A program made the position numbers and the translations under genes. From Pseudeuparius sepicola (lineage: Eukaryota > Arthropoda > Insecta > Coleoptera > Anthribidae), in contig OY987298.1 in the NCBI GenBank assembly GCA_963920635.1, positions 119,774,035 through 119,838,034 on the forward strand: 64,000 nt of DNA. Reading direction: 5' to 3'. Of the stretch, positions 34,736-45,840 are shown piece after piece. Positions within the stretch are counted from its first letter, which is position 1. Every line of letters starts with the position of its first letter. The notes below the pieces were generated by a model, which was not told the origin of the DNA, did not search any database, and saw nothing but the letters and a program-made list of their open reading frames with translations.

Positions 34736-36330
34736 GGTGTATTGAAATGTCATTGCCAAAATAAAACGCTACAAAAAAATTCGGTCAACATATTAATTAA
34801 ACAACGCTTGCTATGATTCAAATTTGTACAGGTGCATTTTCAGATACCGAAAGAAGCTTGACGAAGCGCTGTATTTTTAAACGAAACGAAAAATAAAAAT
34901 TTACTACTTGGTGAAAGTTTTACGGAAAAATACAGACGTGCATCGCGATGCAGAGCGACGCATTTCAATTTTTACTAAAAACTTGTCTATGGGTCTACCC
35001 AGATTAAAATTTTATAGTGCCCTTTTCAACTTCCATAAATTATTTTTAAATGATATTTTTCAATGTGTGTACTTGTTTAGCTCAGACAAATAATAAACAT
35101 ATAGGCTAATAATTCAATACCATACTGACCCTGCCAAGATAAAAAATGTTTAGTAATTATTTTTATTTTTCTGAGTCAGTAATAGAAATCTAAAACAAAA
35201 CAATGCAATGATTGCACCATTGCCAAACTTCTTCATAAATTTATCTTGTACTTACGAAATAAATGTATAAAACTAAGACTAGACTTAGAACTTTAGAATA
35301 ATTAGTTGATATCTACAATCTACATATAGAAAAAATTGGACAGTTATCATTTAACAATAAATTTTACTGATTTTATGACTTTACTGATCCTACTTTTACT
35401 TGGTCTATAACTAATATCCTTAATGAATTGCTTATTCTGGCTAACGTGGCAACGTTGCACGAGCTCTTTGTGACGTATTTGCTTTATTACGCCCCAACAG
35501 CTGATCCAGAGTTCGTTGTGATTTCGCCGCTTTGTGTTGATGTGTTTTGAGTGTTTACTTTAGCGTTATTCTTGTTTTTTGGTGAGATTTTGGGATTATT
35601 TGACAAAAGACATATAGTTAAGTTAGTATGGTAAAGTGTTGGATTTGGCGATTAAAAATGTTTTTAAAAATCATTTTTTTATTGATAATTTTATTATTTA
35701 CTATATTTATTGACTGGCTTATTAATAAAGACTGCTCACGGCTGTCATGTCTGACACTTTTAGGCCATGCGTTTTCCGGAGACAAACTTCAATGCAAAAT
35801 ACATTGCTAGTCATCGGCTCCGTCTGTTTTCCAGGTCATGGCTAAAAGCACAGAATAAATAGCTTTGCAACAGAAGCCTCCTTAGGGACATGTGTCAAGA
35901 ATAAGCGAGTCTCCATTTCAATTTACAGAAAAGACAGACAGTATTTTAAGCATAAATTTGGTTCTAATACAATCTCTTTGTTATGTAGATTAACGTAAAA
36001 TCAAATAAAATGCATATTATTCATGTCTTTAGAAGATATTTCGCTAAAAAGCGAGTCTCGTTTTGACACATGTCGCTAAGGAATTGTCTGTATTACTCGT
36101 TAGTCTGTGCTAGAAGTCTATAAATACGTCAGTCAGTTCCAATCAGTGAATAAAGAATCCCAGGAAGGAGCCAAAGCTCTATGGGCATTATAAAATACGT
36201 GAGACGGAAATCGCCCTGTATGGAGACTGAATTTTGACAAAATATTTTTATATTTGACAGTTGTCACGGTGGTTTGTGCTATTAAATATTTGTGTAGTTC
36301 TTCTATAAGTATACTTTTTGGAGATCTATT
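34736..36330. other. No gene recognised; possible promoter-like stretch
   Basis: 35430-35600 is moderately GC-rich (GCAACGTTGCACGAGC, GCCCCAACAGCTGATCC). A stretch near 36100-36330 contains TTGACAGTTGTCAC and leads into the candidate exon at 36331. Short frames at 34908 and 35628 show no known domain. Confidence 0.35.
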
Positions 36331-36402
36331 ATGGTTAGCTGTGCAGCCTGCGGCTATTCCGTGACTACTAAAACAAAATGTTTGGGGGATAACATTCCAT
36401 CG
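36331..36402 (+). CDS. Candidate first coding exon, THAP-like start (24 codons)
   Basis: ATG opens a 24-codon frame, MVSCAACGYS...CLGDNIPS, that ends exactly at a consensus donor GTAAGT (36403-36408) in phase 0. THAP zinc-finger proteins begin with M-V-x-C-x2-4-C and often break in their first exon before the aromatic SFHRFP-like block. A short first exon like this would fit one, though the spacing of the second Cys is only roughly right. Upstream is a TTGACAGTTGTCA stretch of the kind found near insect start sites. No second exon was found before the palindrome at 36981, so it would lie beyond 39222 or the call is wrong. Confidence 0.3.
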
Positions 36403-36980
36403 GTAAGTACTTTTGTAAACCGGAAACGGCATGCCGCCATATGCAGAGACTGAACCGGTCCAGCGTAAAGCCTAAATTTGCTCCTTCCTAGGGTTCTTTA
36501 TTCATAGGTTCCAATGCTTTGGGGGTGAAATCATTTCGGGTAAAGCGGCGGTATAGCAAATTAAATGGGTCTATTAGTTGAGATTAGGTATTACTGATAT
36601 TTCCACCATATTCGAGGCCATATTCTTGAAATTAAATTGGGTTTTGCGAAAAATAAAAAATGAAAAGTGTTCCATTCCGACCCTCTCTATATATTACATG
36701 GTTTTAGATCTTGTATAGAAAATATTGTGTACAATTAAGTATACAATAATAGTTTATATTATCCCAGTATGGTTTCTATTGGCTGTTGTTTATTTTGTAT
36801 ATATTTTGGAAATATTCTGATGGGATTTTCAATTAAGCAATAATAATTTAACAACTAGTGGAATAAATTAATATGTATCTAATTTATGTATGACATGAAA
36901 AATATAGTTATAGTTGCAGTGATTTATTGTATCTAAATACGATTCTTCTTCTTAATCGATTCCAATTACATATATAGGTA
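36403..36980. other. No gene recognised
   Basis: AT-rich, possible intron of the candidate exon at 36331-36402. It contains no THAP continuation that I can see. Confidence 0.3.
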
Positions 36981-39222
36981 CAGCGTGTCCCAAATAGTTT
37001 GTCCTACCCCCTGGATCTCAGGAACCGTAAGAGATACGAAAAAAACTTGAATAACAAAGTTGTAAGGTTGGCAGTGGACGTAACCTCTCTTTTATCTTCA
37101 CATAAACGCGGCAATTCGTATTTGCAGGACAAAAATAAAATATTTAGATTTTGACAATTGCATTAATCCTTTGGAATATTTGCATTCTCCATGAAATTTT
37201 CTACAGAACCGTTTTTTGTTTTGTATTTTGGATGCAGCTTTGCCAAGATATCGAATTTTTCTTGGAATTTAGGGACTTCGTGGAGGTTATGGAAACTGAA
37301 TGCTGTATCTTTATTTTAATAGATATCAAAGATATATTTTAGCCGAAGTATGACAGCACAACTGTGTGTGGTGTGGTATGTCGAAATTCGTTTTTGCATA
37401 TACAATGTGTTCATAACAGGCTCTCAAAATCGGATAATTTCAAACAGCAATAACTTATTTTTTTCAAATGGAATGACCCATATTTCTATAGTTTGTTGGA
37501 TGCCTTCGTCTAAGCCCCACATTTTGTGTAAATAACATTCTATACCGAAAACTACCCGTTTTCGAGATATTTAGTATTTAAGAAAATTTCTTTGCATTTT
37601 TCATTCAGGTGAGAAGGTTTTATCAAGCAAACCATAATTATTTTTCCAGTCAGTGGCAGAAATAATTGTCGTTTTGGATAATACGGGAAATAAAATTCCT
37701 ATACCTACCCGTATACAGTATGTCCACGGATAGACATCCCAAGAGGACAAAAAAGTTTCTGCTTCTCGAAAAAATATGGTCCACGAAGAGAATTTTCGAT
37801 TTTTTTATACAGGGTATCCAAAAAATACAAAAACATGAAATGCGATCAAGAATAAACTGCCTTTATTTTTAAAAATATCAAAAACTTTTACTTAGAAAAG
37901 TTGTTTAGAATTAAAAGATGTGTCCGATTATCACTTTTCAAACAAATCAGCCAACTCCGTTTTTTTATTTCCAAGTGTGAAACTCCTTTGTGTTTAAAAT
38001 TATTATTATCAAAAATATTTATTTAGAAAAGTTGTTTAGAATTAAAAGACGTGTCTGATTGTAACTTTTTAAGCAAATCGGACATCTTTGACTTAAATGG
38101 GTAAAAAATTCCCCTCTGACACGTCTTTTAATTCTAAACAACTTTTCTAAATAAATATTTTTGATAATAATTTTAAACACGAAGGAGTTTTACACTTGGA
38201 AATAAAAAAACGGAGTTGGCTGATTTGTTTGAAAAGCGATAATCGGACACATCTTTTAATTCTAAACAACTTTTCTAAGTAAAAGTTTTTGATATTTTTA
38301 AAAATAAAAGCAGTTTATTCTTGATCGCATTTCATGTTTTTGTATTTTTTGGACACCCTGTATAAAAAAATCGAAAATTCTCTTCGTGGACCATATCTTT
38401 TCGAGAAGCAGAAACTTTTATCAAGAATGACTTTTTGTCGAAAAATTAAATTTTTGGTCCATTTGTACTCTTGGGATGTCTATCCGTGGACATACTGTAT
38501 ACGAAGTATAGGAATTTTATTTCCCGTATTATCTAAAATGACAATTATTTCTGCCACTGACTGGAAAAATAATTATGGCTTGCTTGATAAAACCTTCTCA
38601 CCAGAATGAAAAATGCAAAGAAATTTTCTTAAATACTAAATATCTCGAAAACGGGTAGTTTTTGGTATAGAATGTTATTTACATAAAATGTGGGGCTTGG
38701 ACGCCGGCATCCAACAAACTATAGAAATATGGGTCATTCCATTTGAAAAAAAAATAAGTTATTGCTGTTTGAAATTATCTGATTTTGAGCGCCTGTTATG
38801 AACACACTGTATATGCAAAAACCAATTTCGACATACCACACCACACACGGTTGTGCTGTCATACTTCGGCTAAAATATATCTTTGATATCTATTAAAATA
38901 GAGATACAGCACTCAGTTTCCATAACCTCCTAAATTCCAAGAAAAATTCGATATCTTGGCAACGCTGCATCCAAAATACAAAACAAAAAAACGGTTCTGT
39001 AGAAAATTTCATGGAGAATGCAAATGTTCCAAAGGATTAATGCAATTGGCAAAATCTAAATATTTTATTTTAGTCCTGCAAACACGAATCGCCCTGTATA
39101 TGTGAAAATAAAAGAGAGGTTACATCCACTGCCAACCTTACAACTTTGGTATTCAAGTTTTTTTCGTATCTCTTCCGGTTCCTGAGATCCAGGGGGTAGG
39201 ACAAACTATTTGGGACACGCTG
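36981..39222. mobile_element. 2.2 kb palindromic element, CAGCGTGTCCCAAATAG ends
   Basis: Begins CAGCGTGTCCCAAATAGTTT after TA (36979-36980) and ends with its complement at 39222 before TA. Each arm is about 1.1 kb and remains alignable to the axis near 38100, making this the longest inverted repeat in the window. Secondary ends TACAGGGTATCCAAAAAATA (37800) and TTTTTTGGACACCCTGTA (38345-38362) lie inside, so smaller elements are nested symmetrically. No transposase frame. Frames such as 37151-37342 and 38334-38609 are arm sequence. Confidence 0.88.
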
Positions 39223-41022
39223 TACCTACTCTTTTAAATATAAATGTGCTTTTCGTGAACTGAAGAAATTGGATTTAACCTAATGTTCATTTATTTAAGA
39301 GCAATTTTTTAACTAAATCTAGCAAATTTATAGCATTTTCCGGGTATAATCCCGAGTTAGATCTAATTTAATTCGCGGTCCAAAATCTCTCCCTAGCCAC
39401 CGGGTGAGATTTGTGCGGCCTTGACAGAGTGCCCTCTTGTTGCCCGACCGCGGCGAAGCGCGAGGATTGCTTTGTCGCCTAGAGTCGTTTCAATCATTGT
39501 CTCTTGGGGGATGTTGAGTGGATTTAGCGTGGCTCTAAGTTTTTCTCTTTCTGTCTTGCTGTTCGTTCGGGATGCACAGTGGGAATAGGATATACAGGTA
39601 TATACCTATAATGTGATGCTTAATCTATGAATGCGTACAGACTTAGGTGATCCTTTCAAATATCTTCTCTCAAATATTTCATGCAATAGTAATGAATAAA
39701 AATGTAATAAAGTTCAAAATAGTGTAGTTTTTGTAACTGACAGAATTTAGAATTATCAAAGTCATCACGAGGACTGCCGTAATCATATATTTGTGTAAGA
39801 AAAGTTATTGAATTAATAGGTTTGTGGATATTACCTATCTGGTAATATTATAACGCAGCATCCAAGATTTAATGGATGGATCGAGGCATTTTCCTTTATT
39901 AGGTTCATCAGGGCAAAACCACAAATACCCTTAAAAAATTCAAGAGCCTAAGTACACAAATCTAAATAGTATAAACAAGAAACAGATAGGTTGGCATTTT
40001 GTCACAATGAAACCGGGCTCATTCATGTACCTACTAAAATTGCGGAAATCACAAAGAACTACAAAAATATCATATAGTTCAACAGATTTTGTGCTGTGCC
40101 CGTCTGACATACTGCACTTTACATTTGCGATGAAAGAACTGGATTGCCTCGTCGATGAGACTTAGTTTTAGTATTAGTTGTCTCTTGTGCGAAGCGATGT
40201 TCATCAGATTTAGTATAGCTAGATTTTTTCTTTTTAGTTCACGGGTTGAAAAAAAATAGCTTAATACGAATCCGAAATTTAAAAAAATTCTAAAGTTTCC
40301 CAAAAAATATTAAAAAAACATTTTCAGAAGTGTAATAAAACCCCTGGTTGACGGCGCTCACCTCATCAGCTGTTAAATTCGGGCGCCGAGGCCGGCGACC
40401 TCGGGGCGCTGAGTTGCCACTTGCACAACATATCCGAAATTTTTAATTTTTTACGTTTGCAGGGAAACCTCAAAACCATCGTGGAGTTTTTTCTGACATA
40501 CAGCTACAACATGATCTAAGTTAATTTAGGTATTTATTACCTTTTGATTTTCCAATGTCAATCCAATATGCGTACACGCACCAAACACTGTTGAGATTAA
40601 AGGATCTGGGTTTGAAAATGTCACCATTAAAATCTAATTATGTATTATGTTTGTGAACGATCCACGATTACTGTCAAATAATCCGAGGTTATTTTGTTAT
40701 TTTTTGAATATATGTAGGATAGTTATGTACAGCATAATCTTCAATTCGCGCACACTGCAAACTTGATGGCTCTCTGTCTTCAATATTCCGCAGCAGCCTT
40801 ATGTTTTTTTCATACATTGAGTACCTTGTCTATTATATCGGCACTGATTTGAGTAAACCATGTCATAGAAACGCAACGTAAGAGCCTGAAAAAATCGGAA
40901 AAACACGTTCAACTTTCAATTAGATATTATGAAACATGTGAAAGTGACAACTGGCATTTAATTTATGCCGCAATCGGATTGTCCTGCGTGGAAATCTTCA
41001 TAACCCAAGATACAAGGACAAT
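39223..41022. other. No gene recognised; one GC-rich island
   Basis: 39370-39560 is GC-rich with CG sites (TTGTTGCCCGACCGCGG). 40375-40430 has a GC-rich dyad (GGGCGCCGAGGCCGGCGACC). Neither matches a known exon or element end. The rest is AT-rich. Confidence 0.35.
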
Positions 41023-41115
41023 AAGGATGTAAGATTAGCGAGTGTAAATGTAACAATTACAAGAAAAGGTGATAATGGGCAAACACTCAAAGTTAACAAA
41101 AAGAAAAAACTAGTA

Positions 41116-41160
41116 ACCGCATACACGTGTTTCATGCTATTTGGCAATCATCAGTACGGT
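41116..41160 (-). ncRNA. Hammerhead-like ribozyme, family B, left arm
   Basis: Minus-strand copy with core CUGAUGA, loop CAAAUA, GAAA and palindromic stem III ACACGUGU. Sequence is identical to the plus copy at 41329-41373 through the core. The first base pair of stem II (10.1-11.1) is U-U instead of G-C, so cleavage may be slow or lost. Confidence 0.65.
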
Positions 41161-41328
41161 GTAACATTAACCAAATCAAATCGCTTTAGCAGCCTCCGTG
41201 GCGATGTTAGTACAAGCTCCAAAATAGGGGATGTGCTGACTGAAGCTGCAAATGTGCTGTTGGCTCCTGTCTGGACTTCATTTGTTGCTTCCCAAATCAT
41301 GCCTATCTTTTGATTTGGTTAATGTTAC

Positions 41329-41373
41329 ACCGTACTGATGATTGCCAAATAGCATGAAACACGTGTATGCGGT
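41329..41373 (+). ncRNA. Hammerhead-like ribozyme, family B, right arm
   Basis: Core CUGAUGA (41335-41341); stem II pairs UGC with GCA around loop CAAAUA, the same loop as in newt and schistosome satellite hammerheads. GAAA (41356-41359); stem III is the self-complementary ACACGUGU with no loop, which is expected to work best as a dimer; A at 41367 is the base before the cut (H17 may be A, C or U). Stem I pairs ACCGUA (41329-41334) with UGCGGU (41368-41373), six pairs. The only core defect is a U-U mismatch at 10.1-11.1. Unrelated in sequence to family A. Confidence 0.7.
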
Positions 41374-41462
41374 TACTAGTTTTTTCTTTTTGTTAACTTT
41401 GAGTGTTTGCCCATTATCACCTTTTCTTGTAATTGTTACATTTACACTCGCTAATCTTACAT

Positions 41463-41465
<3 letters not shown>

Positions 41466-41518
<53 letters not shown>
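41466..41518. repeat. TA microsatellite
   Basis: About 26 TA units immediately following the right arm of the family B repeat. It may have grown from the TA-rich end of the inserted element. Confidence 0.95.
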
Positions 41519-41520
<2 letters not shown>

Positions 41521-42899
41521 AGGTAATTAAAAAAATCAAATATACCTTCTTGCTGCATTCGGCAGTGCCTTAATTTTGATTTCTAAAACTTAAATTCTAT
41601 TTGCAATAACTTGCCTACTGTGAATTTTTGTATACTCCCAAAATCCTAGAAATCGTATTAGTAATTTTTTTATAGATATTTTATTTTTTTTATACCTTTT
41701 TAATAAATTACTAAAATTGAAGGTATATAGTACTCTGCTAGTATGATACCCAGTGCACCATGAAAGACTAATAATAATTATTATTTATGATTTTCTACAG
41801 ATTCACCGAGAAATTCATTCGAGGATTTACCCGATAAAATTTTACTAATAGCTAGTAGGTAGGAACCTACTAGTTGGGAGTCCCCTGCAGCTGAACTACC
41901 AATATTTGGAAACATTTGTTCACCGGAAAAACAAAAAAGTATGTAGATTTAAGATTTTACCTATTTAAACAATACATTTTTTTTCTTAATTTACATAAAT
42001 AACCTTAAGAAGACTAAAAGGTCATAATATATCTGTGACGTTTAGAATTATTATTGTGGTGAACGTATTTTACAAACTGTTTGTAATATATAAAATTATT
42101 CCCATATAGCTTTTGTTTTATTATACCTATCCTAATATTGTCACTTATCGCGTTTTAATTTTATTACTCGATATAGACACAGATATTTATCATATGTCTA
42201 GGTGGAGTTATAAAATTAAAACGTGTCTTAAAAATTGTAAGTATAATGACTATAAAATATTTCAAATTTCCGGCTTAAATAATCTAGTTTGTACTTAAGT
42301 CACCAGGGGGCGTATCGCATCCAAAAAATATAGGGAGTTGCCTATCTACCCTTATATATAAATCCTTTATCTATGGTTATAGAGGCCCACTGGCCAGTAA
42401 TCACCACAAAAACGTGCAACGGATCGCGGTGTAGATGCAGTTTCGTTAGGATAGTGCTATGCCGTGCCGGTAGCAATTTTTTGTTGCAATTTAAAAATCG
42501 TGAGAAAATTTGTGTGCCATCTGTGGTCTATGAAAACTCTCGAAAAGTTCTCAATAAGTGCTGGTGCTTTTAAAACGCTTGCACCTTTATAGAATCAAGA
42601 CTGACACCACCTGGGACAACAACATAATGCATACTATGATTATTCTTCAGTTTAGGTAACCTTCGACATTCGAAAATGAGGCTGAATACCTACTGTAGTG
42701 TGCATGGCAACATCGCTCTCTAGAATTCACATTGATCGTGTCCTTTCAAGCAGAGGCGTCGAGTTACACGGGTATTAAGGTTCAGTTGCCCCACGTTTTA
42801 AACTTCTTAAAATTTTGTTTTCGTATTTTCCTTTTAGTGGGCCTCCCCCGCTATGTGGTTAAAATTTTTTACATCATGACTGAATCACCCTGTATTTGA
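41519..42899. other. No gene recognised
   Basis: Short frames only. 42370-42600 is less AT-rich and open on the plus strand for 66 codons with several Cys residues, but no domain was recognised. Confidence 0.35.
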
Positions 42900-43190
42900 A
42901 TTGCTTTTTGTACGTGAACTTCACTGTGGAATGATGACACATTTTTGTTCATTTGAATTATCATGGACGATAGTGTATTACTCGAGGGGGAAATCGGTAC
43001 CCAAATCTTGTACACTAAAATGCACCTTTGAGCAAAAAATGCCCAAAATGCACCGAAATTCACCGAAATGCTCCATGAATTTCTCCATCGGGACACTCTA
43101 TTTGCTATTTTTTGGCAATGCAAAAGTTCAATCTTTGGCAAAAGAGGTTGAAATATACCTACCTATATAGTACCTACCAACTAAGACAAA
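42900..43190. repeat. Diverged copy of the AAATGC minisatellite region
   Basis: Contains CACCGAAATTCACCGAAATGC (43052) and TTGTACACTAAAATGC (43009), next to GGGGGAAATCGGTA. The same phrases, in another order, surround the 10-bp minisatellite at 45480-45560 (CTTGTACACTAAAATGCCCC, GATTTCCCCCTCGGTATTAC). The two places therefore share one repeat family, inverted in part. Confidence 0.5.
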
Positions 43191-44270
43191 ATCACAAGAG
43201 CAATTTAAATACCATTTATTGTAAAAATAAAAGTCCTCTTTTATAAATAAATATACACTTTAAAACATGAAACAATATGCCAAAATAAAAATACCCTCTG
43301 TTATAAAAAATAATACCTAAATAAAATATTTGAAAGATAATAATCGAGATAATAATATATCTCTTGCCTATGAGAAAATGCCTATCTCTGTTTAACTCGT
43401 ACCTTTTCTGCCTATCCTTTTCAAAATTCCCACTATTTATCAAATTGAGTAGCAATCTTGCAGAAATGTCCTTGACAGGATGTCTTCTCTTTGGATACCG
43501 CTCGTAGTATAAATTGTTCGTTGCATCTGCATTTTCCCCGGATTATAATAAAACAGACTATCATATCCCATTTTTCATAACTTTCAAATTTTTGTATAAA
43601 TTGTTTAAAGTTTATAAATTACACAAGAATAGAAAAATCTTTACACTGCCTTAACAGATTAACTGAAAATTTGACAGGTATCAGTAAACATTTTTCCACG
43701 GTTGTTTCATTGTCTCACCGTCCAAAGCCTACTTGTTGAAAGGGCGCGCTTCCAATTTTATACATGAAATCATAAAAGTTATTAGTAATTGAAAACTACT
43801 TATGTGAACCATTAAGTGTTATATATTTTTGGAATGGTAATTTTTTGCTTTATTAAAAAATGCAAAAATATATAGGGCGTTCCATTTAAAAAATATTTTT
43901 TTTCATCGGTAACTCTTAGACCATTGATAATCCATTTTTAGTAAATTTTGCTTCATCTGTCCAAATAATATTATTCAAAAAATTATTCGTCCTCTTGAAA
44001 CTTCGTCAGAATAAATTCTGCAAAATTCACTTGTTTAGGGAAGTCGATGGGTTTTAACTGTTGAACCATTGAAAATGAAAACGGGTGAAACTTATGTTTT
44101 TGCAATATTCTGTTAATTGAACATCATAATATTCCTGACTCTACAGAACACTGTCTTATAGATTTATTTGGATATTCCGCGAAGAATCCCAAAACGTCAA
44201 TTTCATTATCTGTGTTGTTTACAATTGGCTTATTCTTTTGTATTGTTGCCTTGACGTCACCGAAATTTTA
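43191..44270. other. No gene recognised
   Basis: AT-rich. ATAGGGCGTTCCATTTAAAA at 43871 looks like a decayed CAGGGTG-type end and may mark the far side of the relic at 44271-45040. Confidence 0.35.
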
Positions 44271-45040
44271 GAAGCTTTGCATTATTCGCTTAACTGTTTG
44301 ATAATTGTTCCGGTTTTTCCGGATATCGAGCAGCAAATGTATTACAAGTTCTTGATATAACTCTGTTGCATTCTCCATAAATAATAAATAAATTTAAATA
44401 GTCTTCGTTTGTGTAATTTAACCGTGCCGGTATTGTTTACAATAATTTTAAACTAAATTACATTTCTTAATTCTCTGACAATCGTATAATCAGCCATGGC
44501 CAACTGGATTTATCAAACTTAAAAAAACGCCCCCTTGATGAAGAAGTGGAAAATTAGTTTTTTGTAAATAAATCGAAAATGATAACATTTAGGTTTAGGG
44601 AGCCAAACACAAACTTGCCCTAATTTTTTGTGCTGAATACGGCTACTACAAATAAAATGGGGTTTTCCATTTGAAAATTTTTAGTTTTTGGCATTTTTTA
44701 AATAAATATTTGAATAATTTTTTGTGAGCACCCTGTACAAGATCGGAAACTTTCTTTATGGTATTTCTCTGCACCAAGCCTTTGACTACAAAATGCCAAG
44801 AGCACGTTACGAAATATGTAGCCGTTATGAAGAAACTGTCAATTAAGTACGGGTCTGCATCTGTCATTTTTTCTCTAAAATGGCAAATATCTCAAAGACG
44901 GTTGAATTTAGGTATAGGACATGATACATGAAATGTACCTAGAATTTTCTGTAGAATCCAAAAATGCAATAAAATATAGGGTGTTCCATTTAAAATAACG
45001 AAGTTGTCATCGACTTCCGGTATAACCGGAAGTGCCGTCA
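44271..45040. mobile_element. Decayed half of a palindromic element like 13056-14797
   Basis: Blocks match the right arm of the 13056-14797 element in order: ATCGAGCAGCAAATGTATTA (44325), TTTAAATAGTCTTCGTTTGT (44393), GTGCCGGTATTGTTTACAAT (44424), GCACCCTGTACAAGATC (44728), and ACTTCCGGTATAACCGGAAG (45013). The minus strand again encodes a trace of the HTH transposase start. Only one arm is present, and it is diverged. Confidence 0.6.
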
Positions 45041-45479
45041 TTTGATGCGTTCGACCAGGGCGACTGCGAGTGCAGGTCTGCGGGCTGCAGCGCTGCCAAC
45101 CTTTAAGTTACACATTACCGTATTTTGGGGTTGTATCTGGTTTGCATGACTGCCATCTTGTATTTAAGAGCGAAGTTAAGTGCTTTGTGTTTGGGACACA
45201 AACAGAAATAATTATAAATAAGTACAAAAAACGACATCTATCAATCAGTGCAAATATTTATTAAAACTTAAATTTGTCTTTCCAGTTTGCAAATAACATT
45301 CAATAAAATAAATAATATTTAAACAATATATACATTTATACTGTATAATTACAGTACAATTGCGTACGGTAGCCGTAGCCACGTTCGGACCGTAGACCGT
45401 ATTTGGGTTTAAACACCGCACCACTGGCGCTGGCGGGCTGAGAACTTCCCTCTTTGCGCATGCGTATACGTAAGAAAAG

Positions 45480-45560
45480 CACCGAAATGCCCCGAAATGC
45501 TCCGAAATGCCCCGAAATGCCTCGAAATGTCCCGAAGTGCCCCGAAATGCACCGAAATGC
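45480..45560. repeat. 10-bp minisatellite, about 8 units of CCCGAAATGC
   Basis: Units are ACCGAAATGC, CCCGAAATGC, TCCGAAATGC, CCCGAAATGC, CTCGAAATGT, CCCGAAGTGC, CCCGAAATGC and ACCGAAATGC. A period of 10 means every frame is read through in turn, so the minus-strand open frame here (45336-45575) is a by-product. Confidence 0.9.
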
Positions 45561-45840
45561 CTCTGACTTGTACACTAAAATGCCCCAATGATTTCCCCCT
45601 CGGTATTACTTCATCCCACCAACTATTAACTCGATTCGTGCGATGCGAAGCGCGACACCCTTTGAAAATAAGATACTGTCACGAATAAGAAATACCAAAT
45701 TAAATTAAAATAAAATAAATTATTGCACTTTGTTGAATTCTAGCACCGCCGGACGTTTCGCAAAATAGAGATTCAATACAAAATTCGCTGACTGTGGACT
45801 TCGCCAATAAATCAGGGTTGACCTAAAAACTATCGGACGG

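Larger units (their letters stand above)
41023..41466. repeat. Inverted pair of hammerhead family B repeats
   Basis: Arms 41023-41180 (minus) and 41308-41466 (plus), each about 158 bp and nearly identical, are separated by a 127-base spacer. The right arm runs TTTGATTTGGTTAATG, the ribozyme, TTGTTAACTTTGAGTGTTTG and CACTCGCTAATCTTACATCC, then stops at a TA microsatellite. The spacer ends in TTTGTTGCTTCCCAAATCAT (41281), which is also the left edge of the third copy at 45841. So the repeat proper is somewhat longer than the mirrored part. Both arms contain a hammerhead-like fold. Confidence 0.82.

Noticed and set aside
39895..39915. Minus-strand CTGATGAACCTAATAAAGG as a hammerhead core
   Set aside because: A GAAA-like string overlaps the stem, leaving only a weak three-pair stem and no stem III or I.
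40340..40375. Minus-strand CTGATGAGGTGAGCGCC as a hammerhead core
   Set aside because: The conserved GAAA is absent and stems I and III do not pair.
45336..45575. Open frame with a repeated FRGISGHFG-like peptide
   Set aside because: Produced by the 10-bp minisatellite and not conserved as protein.
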